A DNA stretch of 64,000 nucleotides from assembly GCF_006352025.1 (NCBI RefSeq), contig NZ_CP040936.1, positions 1,240,001 to 1,304,000 of the forward strand, read 5' to 3'. The DNA comes from Hymenobacter sp. DG01 (GTDB lineage: Bacteria; Bacteroidota; Bacteroidia; Cytophagales; Hymenobacteraceae). Under the pieces are notes generated by a model. That model was not told the origin of the DNA, searched no databases, and saw nothing but the letters and a program-made list of their open reading frames with translations. The position numbers and the translations under genes were made by a program. Shown piece after piece: positions 50,934-59,800 of the stretch (the first letter of the stretch is position 1; each line of letters starts with the position of its first letter).

Positions 50934-51272
50934 TCAGATAATCCACTTCAATAAGACGAATATTACGAACAAGAATAGTGAGGCGAGGCAACCTACACGC
51001 CTGAACTTGTCCTGCGCGCTCAGCTTGTTGCTGTACCTAACAGCTGACTTTTCTGGTAGGAAATAACCACGCCAAGAGTTTTCTGGCTCTGACAGCACCC
51101 ATACGTCCTGGCAGCTACCACACTGATAATGGCGCTTATTCTCCAAAGTCGCCTCCTCACCTGGCCGCTGGATAAGAACCAACTGTTGGCTCAACAATTT
51201 CTTCTCAAATACTTCAAAATCCTGCCACGTAGCAAATTCATAAAAACCTGTCAAGAAGCAATTTTCACACAT
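50934..51272 (-). CDS. Small membrane protein with Cys pairs
   Basis: 112 residues. An N-terminal CENC pair and a central CGSC pair about 45 residues apart could bind zinc. A single hydrophobic helix is at the C terminus (about 92-110, LASLFLFVIFVLLKWI). AT-richer than its neighbours. I do not recognise it. It is downstream of holA by 24 bases or so and may be co-transcribed. Confidence 0.6.
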   Translation of the reverse strand: MCENCFLTGFYEFATWQDFEVFEKKLLSQQLVLIQRPGEEATLENKRHYQCGSCQDVWVLSEPENSWRGYFLPEKSAVRYSNKLSAQDKFRRVGCLASLFLFVIFVLLKWII

Positions 51273-51296
51273 TTCCTTGGCCTACTAAACCGTTCC

Positions 51297-52373
51297 CTAC
51301 ATCCCCGCTACCGCGTGCAGAGGCACAGGGTGCAGAATCAGCCATATCAGTTCCCGCAGAATTTCGCCATCGGTCATGGAGCCCGAGTCGATGCCTTTGC
51401 TTTGGGCGTCGGCGCGGCGGATAAGGTGGACGATGTCGCGGGTGCGCTCGAAGTTGAACACTTTTAGACCGGTTTGGTAGTCGCGGCGGGCGTAGGCGTT
51501 GGCGAGGTTCAGGCGCTTCCAGTCGGCTTCGGTGGGGTTGGGCAGCTGATGCAGGGCCAGCAGGCGCGAGAAGTAATTGAACAGCAGCGTCAGGTTCGGG
51601 ATGAGCGGGTTGTTCTTGGGGTTGGCCTCGAAATAGAGTAGAATGCGGTTGGCCTTGAGCACGTCGCGGCGAATAAGCGCCGACTGCAGCTCGAAGATGT
51701 TGTACTCCTTGCTGATGCCCACCATGCGCTGCACCAGGTCCTCATCGATGCTGTGGCCGGGCAGCAGGTTAATAAGCATCTTATCGACCTCGTTCGTGAG
51801 CCTGCCCAGCTCCGCCCCAATGTATTCGGCCAGCATGTTGGTAGCCTGGGGCGTAATCTGCTGGCCTTTCGAGCGCACGTAGTTCGTGAGCCAGGGCGCC
51901 ACCTGGTTGTCGTAGAGCTTTTTGCTAGTAAGCAGCACCGTGCCGGCAGGTGCGGGGTTGTTTTTGTCGCCGGTGAGCAGCTTGCCCAGCTTTTTGCGGG
52001 CATCCAGGGTTTTGTGCTTGTAGCAGAAAACCAGCACTGTGCTTTGCAGCGGATTCTTGAGGTAGGCCTCCAGAAACGGCCACGCTTTTTCGGCTTCCAG
52101 ATCAGCTACGGCTTGGGCTTCCTTCACAATGACCACGGAGCGCTCGGCCATCATGGGGAAGCGCTTGGCCTGGTTCAGGATGCCGGCCACGTCGGTGTCC
52201 TTGCCGTAGAGCACTACTTGGTTAAAGCCTTTTTCGTGCTCCTGCAGCACGGTTTTTTCCAGCAGATCGGCTACCAGATCAATATAGTACGGCTCCTCCC
52301 CTTGCAGAAAGTACACGGGCGCAAACTGCCGCTGCTGGAGCTGCTTCAGAATTTCGTCGGCGGTGAGGGTCAA
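51297..52373 (-). CDS. holA: DNA polymerase III delta subunit
   Basis: 358 residues from TTG at 52373, since no ATG fits before residue 1 of LTLTADEILKQL. AAA+-like delta fold: FLQGEEPYYIDLVADLLEKT, GVVIVKEAQ-like SVVIVKEAQAVADLE, LVFCYKHKTLDARKKLGKLL, and the three-helix C-terminal part with LNLANAYARRDYQTGLKVFN. It opens the sliding clamp during loading. A -7 element lies at 52462-52469, and a GTGAATGAGTGAA repeat arm separates it from the start. Confidence 0.93.
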   Translation of the reverse strand: MTLTADEILKQLQQRQFAPVYFLQGEEPYYIDLVADLLEKTVLQEHEKGFNQVVLYGKDTDVAGILNQAKRFPMMAERSVVIVKEAQAVADLEAEKAWPFLEAYLKNPLQSTVLVFCYKHKTLDARKKLGKLLTGDKNNPAPAGTVLLTSKKLYDNQVAPWLTNYVRSKGQQITPQATNMLAEYIGAELGRLTNEVDKMLINLLPGHSIDEDLVQRMVGISKEYNIFELQSALIRRDVLKANRILLYFEANPKNNPLIPNLTLLFNYFSRLLALHQLPNPTEADWKRLNLANAYARRDYQTGLKVFNFERTRDIVHLIRRADAQSKGIDSGSMTDGEILRELIWLILHPVPLHAVAGM

Positions 52374-52461
52374 GGGTGAATGAGTAAAGGAGTGAATGAG
52401 TGAAGTGGGTGGCAGGGCGTCCTTTCAACGAAAGCAGCCGGTGATTTTCACTCTCAAAAAG

Positions 52462-52469
52462 CAAAGGTA
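52462..52469 (-). promoter_or_regulatory. holA promoter, -7 element TACCTTTG
   Basis: Perfect TAnnTTTG on the minus strand, 5 bases from the tyrS -7 element on the other strand. No clear -33 TTTG. Confidence 0.5.
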
Positions 52470-52473
52470 CTGC

Positions 52474-52481
52474 TACCTTTG
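52474..52481 (+). promoter_or_regulatory. tyrS promoter, -7 element TACCTTTG
   Basis: Perfect TAnnTTTG on the plus strand, 115 bases upstream of the GTG start. With the holA element it forms a near-palindrome GCAAAGGTACTGCTACCTTTG, so the two polymerases cannot bind at once. Confidence 0.5.
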
Positions 52482-52595
52482 TCCAGTTGTGATAGGCCTC
52501 AGCTGGTTTCTCAAGGAGTACTAGCTGGGCCTGCTGGCAGCCTCCCTGGTTTGCCAGGGCCAACTCACTCATTCACTCACTCACCCATTCACTCA

Positions 52596-53894
52596 GTGGA
52601 TTTAATAGAAGAACTGCGCTGGCGGGGCATGTTTCACGACATGATGCCCGGTACCGACGAACACCTGCGCCAGAACGCGCCCATCACCGGCTACATCGGC
52701 TTCGACCCCACCGCGCCTTCCCTGCACATCGGCAACCTGGCTACTATTATGCTGCTGGTGCACCTGCAGCGCGCCGGCCACCGCCCTCTAGCCCTGGTAG
52801 GCGGCGCCACCGGCATGATTGGTGACCCCTCGGGCAAGTCAGCGGAGCGGAATCTGCTGGATGAAGAAGCCCTGCGCCGCAACCAGGCCGGTATCCGGGC
52901 TCAGCTGGAGAAGTTCCTGGTGTTCGACGACTCGCCTACCGGTGCCCGCGTGGTGAACAACTACGACTGGTTCAAGGAGTTTGGCTTCCTGCAGTTCCTG
53001 CGTGAGGTAGGCAAGCACCTCACCGTGAACTACATGATGGCCAAGGACTCAGTAAAGCGCCGCATTGGGGGCAACGAGGAGTCCGGGGCCGAGGGCATCA
53101 GCTACACCGAGTTCAGCTACCAGCTGCTGCAGGGCTACGACTTTTACCACCTCTACAAAGAGCTGGGCACCACCCTGCAAATGGGCGCTTCGGACCAGTG
53201 GGGCAACATCACCACGGGCACCGAGCTGATCCGGCGCATGTCGGGCGGCGAGGGCAAAGCCTACGCCCTCACCGGCCAGCTCATCACCAAGGCCGACGGC
53301 ACCAAATACGGGAAGAGTGAAACCGGTACCGTGTGGCTGGATGGCTCCATGACCTCGCCCTACCAGTTCTACCAATTCTTCCTCAACGCCGCCGACGCCG
53401 ACGTGCCCCGCCTGATCCGGGTGTTCACGCTCCTACCCCAGCCGGAAATCGAAGCTCTGGAAGCTGAGCACGCCCAAGCTCCGCACCTGCGCACCCTGCA
53501 GAAAGCCCTGGCCCAGGACGTCACCATCCGGGTGCACGGCCAGGCGGCCTACGAGGCGGCCCTGGCGGCCTCCCAGGTGCTATTTGGGGGCGGCGACCTG
53601 GCTACGCTCGACGAAGCAACCCTGCTGGATGTATTTGCCGGCGTGCCGCGCGTAGAAGTATCCCGCGCCGCCCTAGCGGAGCAAAACGTCGTTGGTCTGC
53701 TGAGCGAAGCCACTAACAGCATCATCTTCCCTTCTAAGGGCGAAGCCAAGAAGATGATCCAACAGGGCGGCGTGAGCCTCAACCGCAGCAAAGCTACCCT
53801 GGAGCAGCAGGCCGCGGAAGTGCCGTTACTGCTGGGTCAGTACATTGTGGCCCAGAAGGGCAAGAAGAACTACTACCTCATCAAGGTAGTATAG
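52596..53894 (+). CDS. tyrS: Tyrosyl-tRNA synthetase
   Basis: 432 residues from GTG at 52596 (the sequence then reads [18 protein letters not shown]), which aligns with family starts. Rossmann part with [14 protein letters not shown] (HIGH-type motif HIGN, about 40-45), [20 protein letters not shown], and [17 protein letters not shown] (KMSKS-type KYGKS, about 237). The C-terminal S4 domain holds [16 protein letters not shown]. It charges tRNA-Tyr. It ends in a strong terminator. Confidence 0.97.
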   Translation: MDLIEELRWRGMFHDMMPGTDEHLRQNAPITGYIGFDPTAPSLHIGNLATIMLLVHLQRAGHRPLALVGGATGMIGDPSGKSAERNLLDEEALRRNQAGIRAQLEKFLVFDDSPTGARVVNNYDWFKEFGFLQFLREVGKHLTVNYMMAKDSVKRRIGGNEESGAEGISYTEFSYQLLQGYDFYHLYKELGTTLQMGASDQWGNITTGTELIRRMSGGEGKAYALTGQLITKADGTKYGKSETGTVWLDGSMTSPYQFYQFFLNAADADVPRLIRVFTLLPQPEIEALEAEHAQAPHLRTLQKALAQDVTIRVHGQAAYEAALAASQVLFGGGDLATLDEATLLDVFAGVPRVEVSRAALAEQNVVGLLSEATNSIIFPSKGEAKKMIQQGGVSLNRSKATLEQQAAEVPLLLGQYIVAQKGKKNYYLIKVV

Positions 53895-53916
53895 CTCCTA
53901 CCCTCCTAAAATGCTT

Positions 53917-53950
53917 AAAACCCCTGATGCCGGCCGGTATCAGGGGTTTT
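53917..53950 (+). terminator. tyrS terminator
   Basis: The arms aaaacccctgatgccgg and ccggtatcaggggtttt pair with one mismatch, followed by GTTTTG. It lies 22 bases after the stop codon. Confidence 0.85.
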
Positions 53951-54137
53951 GTTTTGTAGAGCAGCCCGAGCCCTGAGCCGAGAGCAAAAGCGGCGGATCG
54001 GCAAGGTTTGGGTAAGCAGCGAGGGGTAGCCGGACCGGTTGCCCGGAGAGAAGAACTTGACGCAGGCAGCGCAGGATGCCCGGCAAGGGGTAGCCGGACC
54101 GGCTGGCACCCTCTCTGCCTATCCCACCGCAACCAAA
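53951..54137. other. Gap between tyrS and the histone-like gene
   Basis: Part of a 311-base gap. A 17-base direct repeat aggggtagccggaccgg occurs twice near 54021-54039 and 54085-54104. No gene was found. The rest of the gap is taken by two terminators. Confidence 0.4.
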
Positions 54138-54166
54138 AAGGCCCCATCAGCAACTGATGGGGCCTT
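54138..54166 (-). terminator. Terminator of the histone-like gene
   Basis: The arms aaggccccatcag and ctgatggggcctt are perfect with a 3-base loop. TTTTTGG follows on the minus strand. Confidence 0.85.
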
Positions 54167-54205
54167 AAGTGAAGCTATTACCACCGCAGAAGCTGCGGTG
54201 CCGAA

Positions 54206-54466
54206 TTACTTCTTTTTAGCGGGAGCGGCTTTCTTAGCGGCCGGGGCGGCAGCTTTCTTAGCCGGAGCAGCTTTAGCCGGAGCGGCTTCGCCACCTTCGT
54301 TCTTTTTGTTCTGCACCTCGGTGCGGATGGTCTGGGCCATGTTCTTCAGCTCCTGCATGCCCTTGCGCACACGGGTGCCAGCGGCCGAGTTGCCCTTGTC
54401 GTAGAACTTCTCGAAGTCAGCTTCCAGCGACATCACGAGGTCTTTCAGTTGGCTAAAATTGCTCAT
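54206..54466 (-). CDS. Histone H1-like DNA-binding protein (Hc1-like)
   Basis: 86 residues. The N-terminal two-thirds is helical (LKDLVMSLEADFEKFYDKGN, RKGMQELKNMAQTIRTEVQN). The C-terminal tail is Ala/Lys/Pro-repeated (PAKKAAAPAAKKAAPAKKK), like eukaryotic H1 and chlamydial Hc1. Such small proteins are common in Bacteroidota and are thought to condense DNA. A small second hairpin caccgcag/ctgcggtg at 54182-54200 lies between stop and terminator. Confidence 0.9.
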   Translation of the reverse strand: MSNFSQLKDLVMSLEADFEKFYDKGNSAAGTRVRKGMQELKNMAQTIRTEVQNKKNEGGEAAPAKAAPAKKAAAPAAKKAAPAKKK

Positions 54467-54653
54467 TTGGGAGGGGTTGTTTGGTGTGGAAAAATGTGTT
54501 TAACCGGCTCTAATATACAGGGATTTCAAATACAAGCAAGTTGCCAAGTTTTTTTCTCAAACCCGTTTTCAAGCCTGTCAAGGCACTTTTTATACGTAAA
54601 CAACTCAACAATAGGTTACCTGCCCATTAGCAGGTTCTTCAAATAATACTAAA

Positions 54654-54690
54654 ACAAAAAGCCGACTCCCGGATGGAAGTCGGCTTTTGT
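54654..54690 (-). terminator. Terminator of the oxoamine synthase gene
   Basis: The arms acaaaaagccgact and agtcggcttttgt pair (one extra A on the left). TTTTGTTTT follows on the minus strand. It begins 18 bases after the stop at 54708. Confidence 0.8.
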
Positions 54691-54707
54691 ACTTAGCGAA
54701 GCCCTGA

Positions 54708-55958
54708 TTAGCCCTGCAGACCAGCAGGCACCTCGGCCTTGGAGTATAGCCCGTTGCGCAGCTTCTCCTGCACGGCCTCAAAGGCCTTGATGGTAATGGC
54801 CACGTCGTCGAGGGTATGCACGGCCGTAGGGATAATACGGAGCATAATTACGCCTTTGGGTACCACCGGATATACCACGATAGAGCAGAAAATACCGTGA
54901 TTCTCACGCAGATCGAAGGTTACCTGGGTGGCGTCGGGAATTTGGCCCTCCAGCAGCACCGGCGTTACGGGCGAGGTAGTGGTGCCAATGTTGAAGCCTT
55001 TTTCGCGCAGGCCGCTCTGCAGGGCCCGCACGATGGTCCAGAGGTTTTCCTTCAGCTCGGGGCGGGTGCGCAACAGCTCCAAACGCTTCAGAGCGCCCAC
55101 TACAAGCGGCATGGGCAGGCTTTTCGCGAAAATCTGGCTGCGCATGTTGTAGCGCAAATATTCAATTACGTTCTCGGGGCCGGCCACGAATGCGCCGATG
55201 CTGGCCATCGACTTCGCAAACGTTGAAAAATAAAGGTCGATGCCATCCTGCACGCCCTGTTCTTCGCCCGTTCCGGCGCCCGTAGTGCCCATCGTGCCGA
55301 AGCCGTGAGCATCGTCCACGAACAGGCGGAACTGGTATTTCTCTTTCAGCTTTACTACCCCGCGCAGGTCGCCCTGGTTGCCCGACATGCCGAACACACC
55401 CTCAGTAATTACCAGAATGCCGCCGCCGGTTTCGTCGATGATGCGCTGAGCGCGTTCCAGCTGCTTCTCCAGGCTGGCCATATCGTTATGCACGTACACG
55501 AAACGCTTGCCCGCGTGCAGACGCACCCCGTCAATAATACAGGCGTGCGACTCGGCATCGTACACAATCACATCGTGGCGGCCTACCATAGCATCAATAA
55601 TCGATACCACACCCTGGTAACCGAAGTTGAGCAGCATGCAGTCTGGCTTTTGCACGAACTCAGCCAGCTCATTCTCCAACTGCTCGTGCAGGTTGGAGTT
55701 GCCCGACATCATGCGCGCGCCCATGGGCAGGGCCATGCCATATTCAGCGGCCGCATCGGCGTCGGCTTTACGTACTTCAGGGTGGTTAGCCAGGCCTAAA
55801 TAGTTATTCAGGCTCCAGGTGAGAACCTCTTTACCGCGGAAAATCATGCGGGGCTTAATCTCGCCTTCCAGCTTGGGGAAAGTGAAATAGCCGTGTGCGT
55901 AATGTGAATGGCTACCCAGCGGGCCGCGGTTGGCGGCAATCTTCTCAAATAGATCCAC
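54708..55958 (-). CDS. Alpha-oxoamine synthase family, serine palmitoyltransferase-like
   Basis: 416 residues from GTG at 55958. PLP type I fold: LTWSLNNYLGLANHPEV, GARMMSGNSNLHEQLENELA, ITEGVFGMSGNQGDL, VDDAHGFGTMGTTGAGTGEE (His and Asp of PLP), and the PLP lysine in FSTFAKSMASIGAFVAG near 249. The family joins an amino acid to an acyl-CoA with loss of CO2. The TFAKSMASIGAFVAG stretch resembles bacterial serine palmitoyltransferases, which make the sphingolipids typical of Bacteroidota. KBL, BioF or ALAS remain possible. A good promoter is at 56046-56075. Confidence 0.8.
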   Translation of the reverse strand: MDLFEKIAANRGPLGSHSHYAHGYFTFPKLEGEIKPRMIFRGKEVLTWSLNNYLGLANHPEVRKADADAAAEYGMALPMGARMMSGNSNLHEQLENELAEFVQKPDCMLLNFGYQGVVSIIDAMVGRHDVIVYDAESHACIIDGVRLHAGKRFVYVHNDMASLEKQLERAQRIIDETGGGILVITEGVFGMSGNQGDLRGVVKLKEKYQFRLFVDDAHGFGTMGTTGAGTGEEQGVQDGIDLYFSTFAKSMASIGAFVAGPENVIEYLRYNMRSQIFAKSLPMPLVVGALKRLELLRTRPELKENLWTIVRALQSGLREKGFNIGTTTSPVTPVLLEGQIPDATQVTFDLRENHGIFCSIVVYPVVPKGVIMLRIIPTAVHTLDDVAITIKAFEAVQEKLRNGLYSKAEVPAGLQG

Positions 55959-56045
55959 GAGGGAACGGGTTGAATGTGAAACGAAAACGAGCGGTTATGC
56001 CCAAGGACCTAACGCCCGAGTAATGTACAAAGTTATGGCAATCCG

Positions 56046-56075
56046 CAAAGGTAGCCGCTTTCAGGCTGCATCCAA
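56046..56075 (-). promoter_or_regulatory. Full Bacteroidota promoter (-33 TTG, -7 TACCTTTG)
   Basis: On the minus strand TTG at 56075-56073 and TACCTTTG at 56053-56046, with a 19-base spacer, match the Bacteroidota sigma-A pattern best in the window. It points to the oxoamine synthase gene, giving a leader of about 80 bases. A second TAACTTTG is at 56028-56035. Confidence 0.65.
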
Positions 56076-56167
56076 CCTTCAGGAAAATGCCCGAAAGCGT
56101 TTTCTGGTGCGCCCGGAATGGCGTTTCTTTGGGTATTGAACGGTGCTGCTGCGCTAATTTCAGGCCG

Positions 56168-56261
56168 CTGTGTCGAGCTTGCCAAGACCTCTCACCGGGC
56201 TGATGTCTGGACAGCATTACAAAGTCAGCACGCGAGATGCTTCGGCAAGCTCAGCATGACG
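56168..56261. repeat. Palindromic intergenic repeat, copy 6 (imperfect)
   Basis: The right arm (56232-56261) reads gcgagatgcttcggcaagct then cagcatgacg, the same subfamily as copy 3. The left side (56168-56193) is a degraded complement beginning tgtgtcgagcttgcc. It lies in the gap between the oxoamine synthase gene and accC. Confidence 0.65.
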
Positions 56262-56309
56262 TTCTTATACAAAAGCTCTACCCTCTCTCCCACCCGCCTA
56301 CCCTCTCAC

Positions 56310-57818
56310 ATGAAGAAAATCACCAAGCTGCTCGTTGCCAACCGGGGCGAAATTGCGTTGCGCGTGCTGCGCTCGGCCAAGGAAATGGGCCTGCAAACCG
56401 TGGCCATCTACTCCGAGGCCGACCGCAACGCCCTGCACGTCCGCTATGCCGATGAGGCCGTATGCGTGGGCCCCCCGGCCAGCAAAGACAGCTACCTACG
56501 CGGCGACAAGATTCTGGAAGTCTGCCGCCAACTCGGCGTCGATGCTATTCACCCCGGCTACGGCTTCCTTTCTGAAAACGCCGAGTTTGCCCGCATGGTA
56601 AAGGAAGCCGGGCTGATTTTCGTGGGCCCTTCGGCCGAGGCCATGGACATCATGGGCGACAAGCTTTCGGCCAAGCAGGCGGTGCAGGCCTACAACATTC
56701 CACTGGTGCCCGGCACGGCCGAAGCCATTTCGGATGTGCAGGAGGCTAAGCAGATTGCCCAGCAGGTGGGCTTTCCCATTCTGATTAAGGCCTCGGCCGG
56801 GGGCGGCGGCAAGGGCATGCGCCTAGTGCATAACGTAGAGGAATTTGAGGAGCAGATGCAGCTGGCTATCAACGAGGCCGTGTCGGCCTTCGGCGACGGG
56901 GCCGTGTTTATTGAGAAGTTCGTGACCGGCCCGCGCCACATCGAAATTCAGGTACTCGGCGACGAGCACGGTAACATCGTGCACCTGTTTGAGCGGGAGT
57001 GCTCCATTCAGCGCCGCCACCAGAAGGTAATTGAAGAGGCGCCTTCCTCAGTGCTTACGCACGAGCTGCGCGCCGAAATGGGCCGCTGCGCCGTGGATGT
57101 GGCCCGGGCCTGCAACTACACTGGGGCCGGCACGGTGGAGTTTCTGCTCGACGACCAGCGCAACTTCTACTTCCTGGAGATGAACACCCGCCTGCAGGTA
57201 GAGCACCCCGTTACGGAGCAAATTACCGGCCTCGACCTGGTGAAAGAGCAGATTAAGGTGGCCCAGGGCCTACCCCTCGCCTTCCAGCAAACCGATCTGC
57301 AGATTCAGGGCCACGCCCTGGAGCTGCGCGTGTACGCCGAAGACCCGCAGAACAACTTCCTGCCCGACATCGGAAACCTGACTACCTACGTGCGTCCCCA
57401 GGGCCCCGGCGTGCGTGTGGATGATGGCTTTGAGCAGGGCATGGACATCCCGATTTACTACGACCCCATGATTGCCAAGCTCGTTACCTTCGGGGCTACC
57501 CGCCAGGAGGCCATCGAGCGGATGCTGCGTGCCATCGACGAGTACCAGATTACCGGCATCGAAACCACCCTGGGCTTCGGCCGCTACGTGCTGCAGCACC
57601 CGGCCTTCGTGAGCGGCAACTTCGACACCAACTTTATCAAGGACCACTTCACCCCCGAGTCTCTGAAACCCGCCGCCCCGGACGAGGCCACCGCCAAGCT
57701 CGCCGCCGTACTCACGGCCATGCTCCTGACGGAAAAGAAAGCGCCGGTAGCCACTTCGGATGCTCCGGCCACTTCCAGCGGCTCCGCCTGGAAACGCAAC
57801 CGACTGGGGGTGCGGTAA
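56310..57818 (+). CDS. accC: Acetyl-CoA carboxylase biotin carboxylase subunit
   Basis: 502 residues from ATG at 56310 (MKKITKLLVANRGEIALRVL). ATP-grasp loop KASAGGGGKGMRLV at about 158-171. Catalytic region EMNTRLQVEHPVTEQ at about 289-303 with the Glu, Asn and Arg of the family. It ends with an Ala/Pro/Ser-rich extension (KKAPVATSDAPATSS) of about 40 residues beyond the usual length. It carboxylates biotin on AccB for malonyl-CoA. No accB is adjacent, so a propionyl- or pyruvate-type carboxylase role cannot be excluded. Confidence 0.93.
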   Translation: MKKITKLLVANRGEIALRVLRSAKEMGLQTVAIYSEADRNALHVRYADEAVCVGPPASKDSYLRGDKILEVCRQLGVDAIHPGYGFLSENAEFARMVKEAGLIFVGPSAEAMDIMGDKLSAKQAVQAYNIPLVPGTAEAISDVQEAKQIAQQVGFPILIKASAGGGGKGMRLVHNVEEFEEQMQLAINEAVSAFGDGAVFIEKFVTGPRHIEIQVLGDEHGNIVHLFERECSIQRRHQKVIEEAPSSVLTHELRAEMGRCAVDVARACNYTGAGTVEFLLDDQRNFYFLEMNTRLQVEHPVTEQITGLDLVKEQIKVAQGLPLAFQQTDLQIQGHALELRVYAEDPQNNFLPDIGNLTTYVRPQGPGVRVDDGFEQGMDIPIYYDPMIAKLVTFGATRQEAIERMLRAIDEYQITGIETTLGFGRYVLQHPAFVSGNFDTNFIKDHFTPESLKPAAPDEATAKLAAVLTAMLLTEKKAPVATSDAPATSSGSAWKRNRLGVR

Positions 57819-57835
57819 AATTTATTAATCCCGAT

Positions 57836-57875
57836 AAAGTAAAATACCCGGCCTCACGGCTGGGTATTTTACTTT
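57836..57875. terminator. Bidirectional terminator
   Basis: The arms aaagtaaaatacccggc and gctgggtattttacttt pair with one mismatch. It serves accC and the convergent gene at 57913. Confidence 0.85.
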
Positions 57876-57912
57876 GCATTTATACCCCCTTGATAGATAA
57901 CAGCCGATTTTA

Positions 57913-58380
57913 TTACCACTGGTGCATGGGCATTTTCCTAAGGATGTCATTTCTTTGCTCTTCGGATAATGGCTTTAAAATTAAAAACAGCCCTTTTCTA
58001 TCAAGAACATAGACTTTATTTTTCCATAAAATATTACCACCTACATCCACCTGCATTGATGTAGCCGTATTTTTTCCGCGGTTAAGAACAACCATAGCCC
58101 TTATATAATTATAGCCGAAACTATCTAAACTACTTGTTTTAGCGCTAGCCATCCACTCCTCAATTTCCGACAGGATTTCGTTGTTCCTATTTATTGTCTT
58201 ATTAACTGTACAAACGCTTTTTATATTAGTGCTATCGATATGTAACCTGGTGAATCCGCTTATAGGCATTACGTAAAGATCAATACTCGATATATTTTTC
58301 TTTGTGAACAAGTTTGATGCACAGGAAAGCACAGTAAAAGCAAAACTAAATAGTAAAAGGCATCTAAGTATATTTTTCAT
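57913..58380 (-). CDS. AT-rich hypothetical lipoprotein
   Basis: 155 residues. Signal peptide with lipobox LSCAS near residue 20 (LLLFSFAFTVLSCASN). The mature part has Asn- and Lys-rich, AT-driven composition quite unlike its neighbours, which suggests transfer. No family was recognised. It is alone on the minus strand. Confidence 0.7.
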   Translation of the reverse strand: MKNILRCLLLFSFAFTVLSCASNLFTKKNISSIDLYVMPISGFTRLHIDSTNIKSVCTVNKTINRNNEILSEIEEWMASAKTSSLDSFGYNYIRAMVVLNRGKNTATSMQVDVGGNILWKNKVYVLDRKGLFLILKPLSEEQRNDILRKMPMHQW

Positions 58381-58478
58381 ACTAGGGTCATTTGTACATT
58401 ATTACCAATCCAATGAGTTAATAAAGAACAAGGAAAGATATAACCTAGCTAGCCTACAGAAACTGGAAGCTTCGTTTA

Positions 58479-58988
58479 CTAGGCTTGAGCCTGCTCTTTA
58501 TTCGGATTTGTAACCTCTGTCGATTCAGTCCATTTGTAGCGCAGCAATACATACCACAGGATGAGTGCAGCAACCACATTCACTCCAAAAAACCACTCTT
58601 CCTGATTGTCTATCGCAAAACTGAATTTGACTTCAATGAGGGCATTTAGGGTCAGGCCTATGCTACTCGAGGCATCGAGGCCAAAAACGGCCAGCACCCC
58701 ATTGCTAAGCGCGTACTTTACCCCTCCATATCGAAAGACCGGTAATTGCAGAATGGCCATAACGCCTATCAGTGTGGGGTCTTGCCGCTGCTGATATGTG
58801 ACAAAAGAGAGGATGGAGAGCATGAAGGCCAACGCCGCGTATATGCCGCTGCCAATCTTTAGGCCTGATTGGCTTAACTCAGATATATGAGATGCTACGA
58901 TAACCAGGCCAGCAATACCACCTACCAGATTGTAATAGCTCAGCAGCTTCAGGACTTTGTTTTGCAGGGCAGCGTTATCGGCGGGCAT
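58479..58988 (-). CDS. Hypothetical membrane protein
   Basis: 169 residues. Four or five hydrophobic helices: 14-27, 40-58, 72-88, 100-120 and 137-152 (VNVVAALILWYVLLRYKW). No recognisable family. AT-richer than most of the window, as is the gene next to it. Confidence 0.65.
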   Translation of the reverse strand: MPADNAALQNKVLKLLSYYNLVGGIAGLVIVASHISELSQSGLKIGSGIYAALAFMLSILSFVTYQQRQDPTLIGVMAILQLPVFRYGGVKYALSNGVLAVFGLDASSSIGLTLNALIEVKFSFAIDNQEEWFFGVNVVAALILWYVLLRYKWTESTEVTNPNKEQAQA

Positions 58989-59101
58989 TGAGGAGTAGCA
59001 TTATTAGACAGCTCAGAACCCAGAATTGACATATGAACAAACTGAGTAAGAAGTTTAATTTCCATCACAAGGTATAGTAGCCGAAGAGAATCTACCGTGT
59101 C

Positions 59102-59800
59102 CTAGGCTCGCTTCCAAGATAACTTGCTTGAATTGGATGCTAGCTCTTCCTCAAAAGAAACTGCTTGTTTTGGGGCCAGCCAGCGGCGCAGAGCCCAATG
59201 CGTGGGCAGATAAACTACTACCAACAGCGTAAGCATCCAACCCATTAAATAAAGCGGAGCCGGCAGCCAGGTTTGCGGGTGCGCGTCGTCGAAGCCGAAC
59301 ACGTAGTTGATGTTGACGGGAATTTTAGGATCAGGCATAAGCGCGCCGGCCGGTGGCAGGAAGAAGTAAGCCACCAAGCACAGGCCCCAGGCCAGCAGCG
59401 TCCAGGCCGGTAGGGCGCGGCGGTCGTAGCCCAGGCGCTTAACTAAAAACAGAATCAGGAAGGGCAGCCAGCCGTGAAAAAAGGAAAGTCCCCGCAGAAA
59501 CAAGGACCGGTTCGGGTCGAACATGTAAGACGTCAGGCCCACCAGATGAAAGCCGAACAGCTCGCCCAGAAAATCGGCGCACCATAGCACCTGGGGCAGC
59601 AAGATACCCACCGCCGCCATAGAGGCCGGCAGTCGGCGCTGGGTCCACACACTGATGAAGCACAGCAGCAGCGCTACATCACAGAAATACAGAAAGTTGG
59701 TTGGGCCATAGTTTACCCAATACACCGGCACCATTACGACGAGAAAGGCGCTAAAACTCAGCTTTAGGCCCAAGGGTAAGGAGGTTTTTACAGTGCTCAT
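59102..59800 (-). CDS. Polytopic membrane protein
   Basis: 232 residues with about seven hydrophobic helices (LSFSAFLVVMVPVYWVNYGP, GWLPFLILFLVKRLGY, LLAWGLCLVAYFFLPPAG). A conserved-looking WCADFLGELFG and NINYVFGFDDAHPQTWLP stretch hint at a family found in other phyla under the label membrane-associated protein. Function unknown. GC-rich again, unlike the two genes downstream. Confidence 0.7.
   Translation of the reverse strand: MSTVKTSLPLGLKLSFSAFLVVMVPVYWVNYGPTNFLYFCDVALLLCFISVWTQRRLPASMAAVGILLPQVLWCADFLGELFGFHLVGLTSYMFDPNRSLFLRGLSFFHGWLPFLILFLVKRLGYDRRALPAWTLLAWGLCLVAYFFLPPAGALMPDPKIPVNINYVFGFDDAHPQTWLPAPLYLMGWMLTLLVVVYLPTHWALRRWLAPKQAVSFEEELASNSSKLSWKRA

Larger units (their letters stand above)
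52374..52595. repeat. Inverted ACTCATTC/GAGTGAATG repeat arms between holA and tyrS
   Basis: Plus strand 52374-52409 reads gggtgaatgagtaaaggagt then gaatgagtgaagtgg. The far side 52562-52595 reads aactcactcattcactcact then cacccattcactca. The arms are imperfect complements separated by about 150 bases that carry divergent promoters. The arms end directly at the holA TTG and the tyrS GTG starts. Confidence 0.55.

Noticed and set aside
53951..54137. Direct repeat aggggtagccggaccgg
   Set aside because: Only two short copies in a GC-rich gap; no array or dyad. Not enough to call an element.
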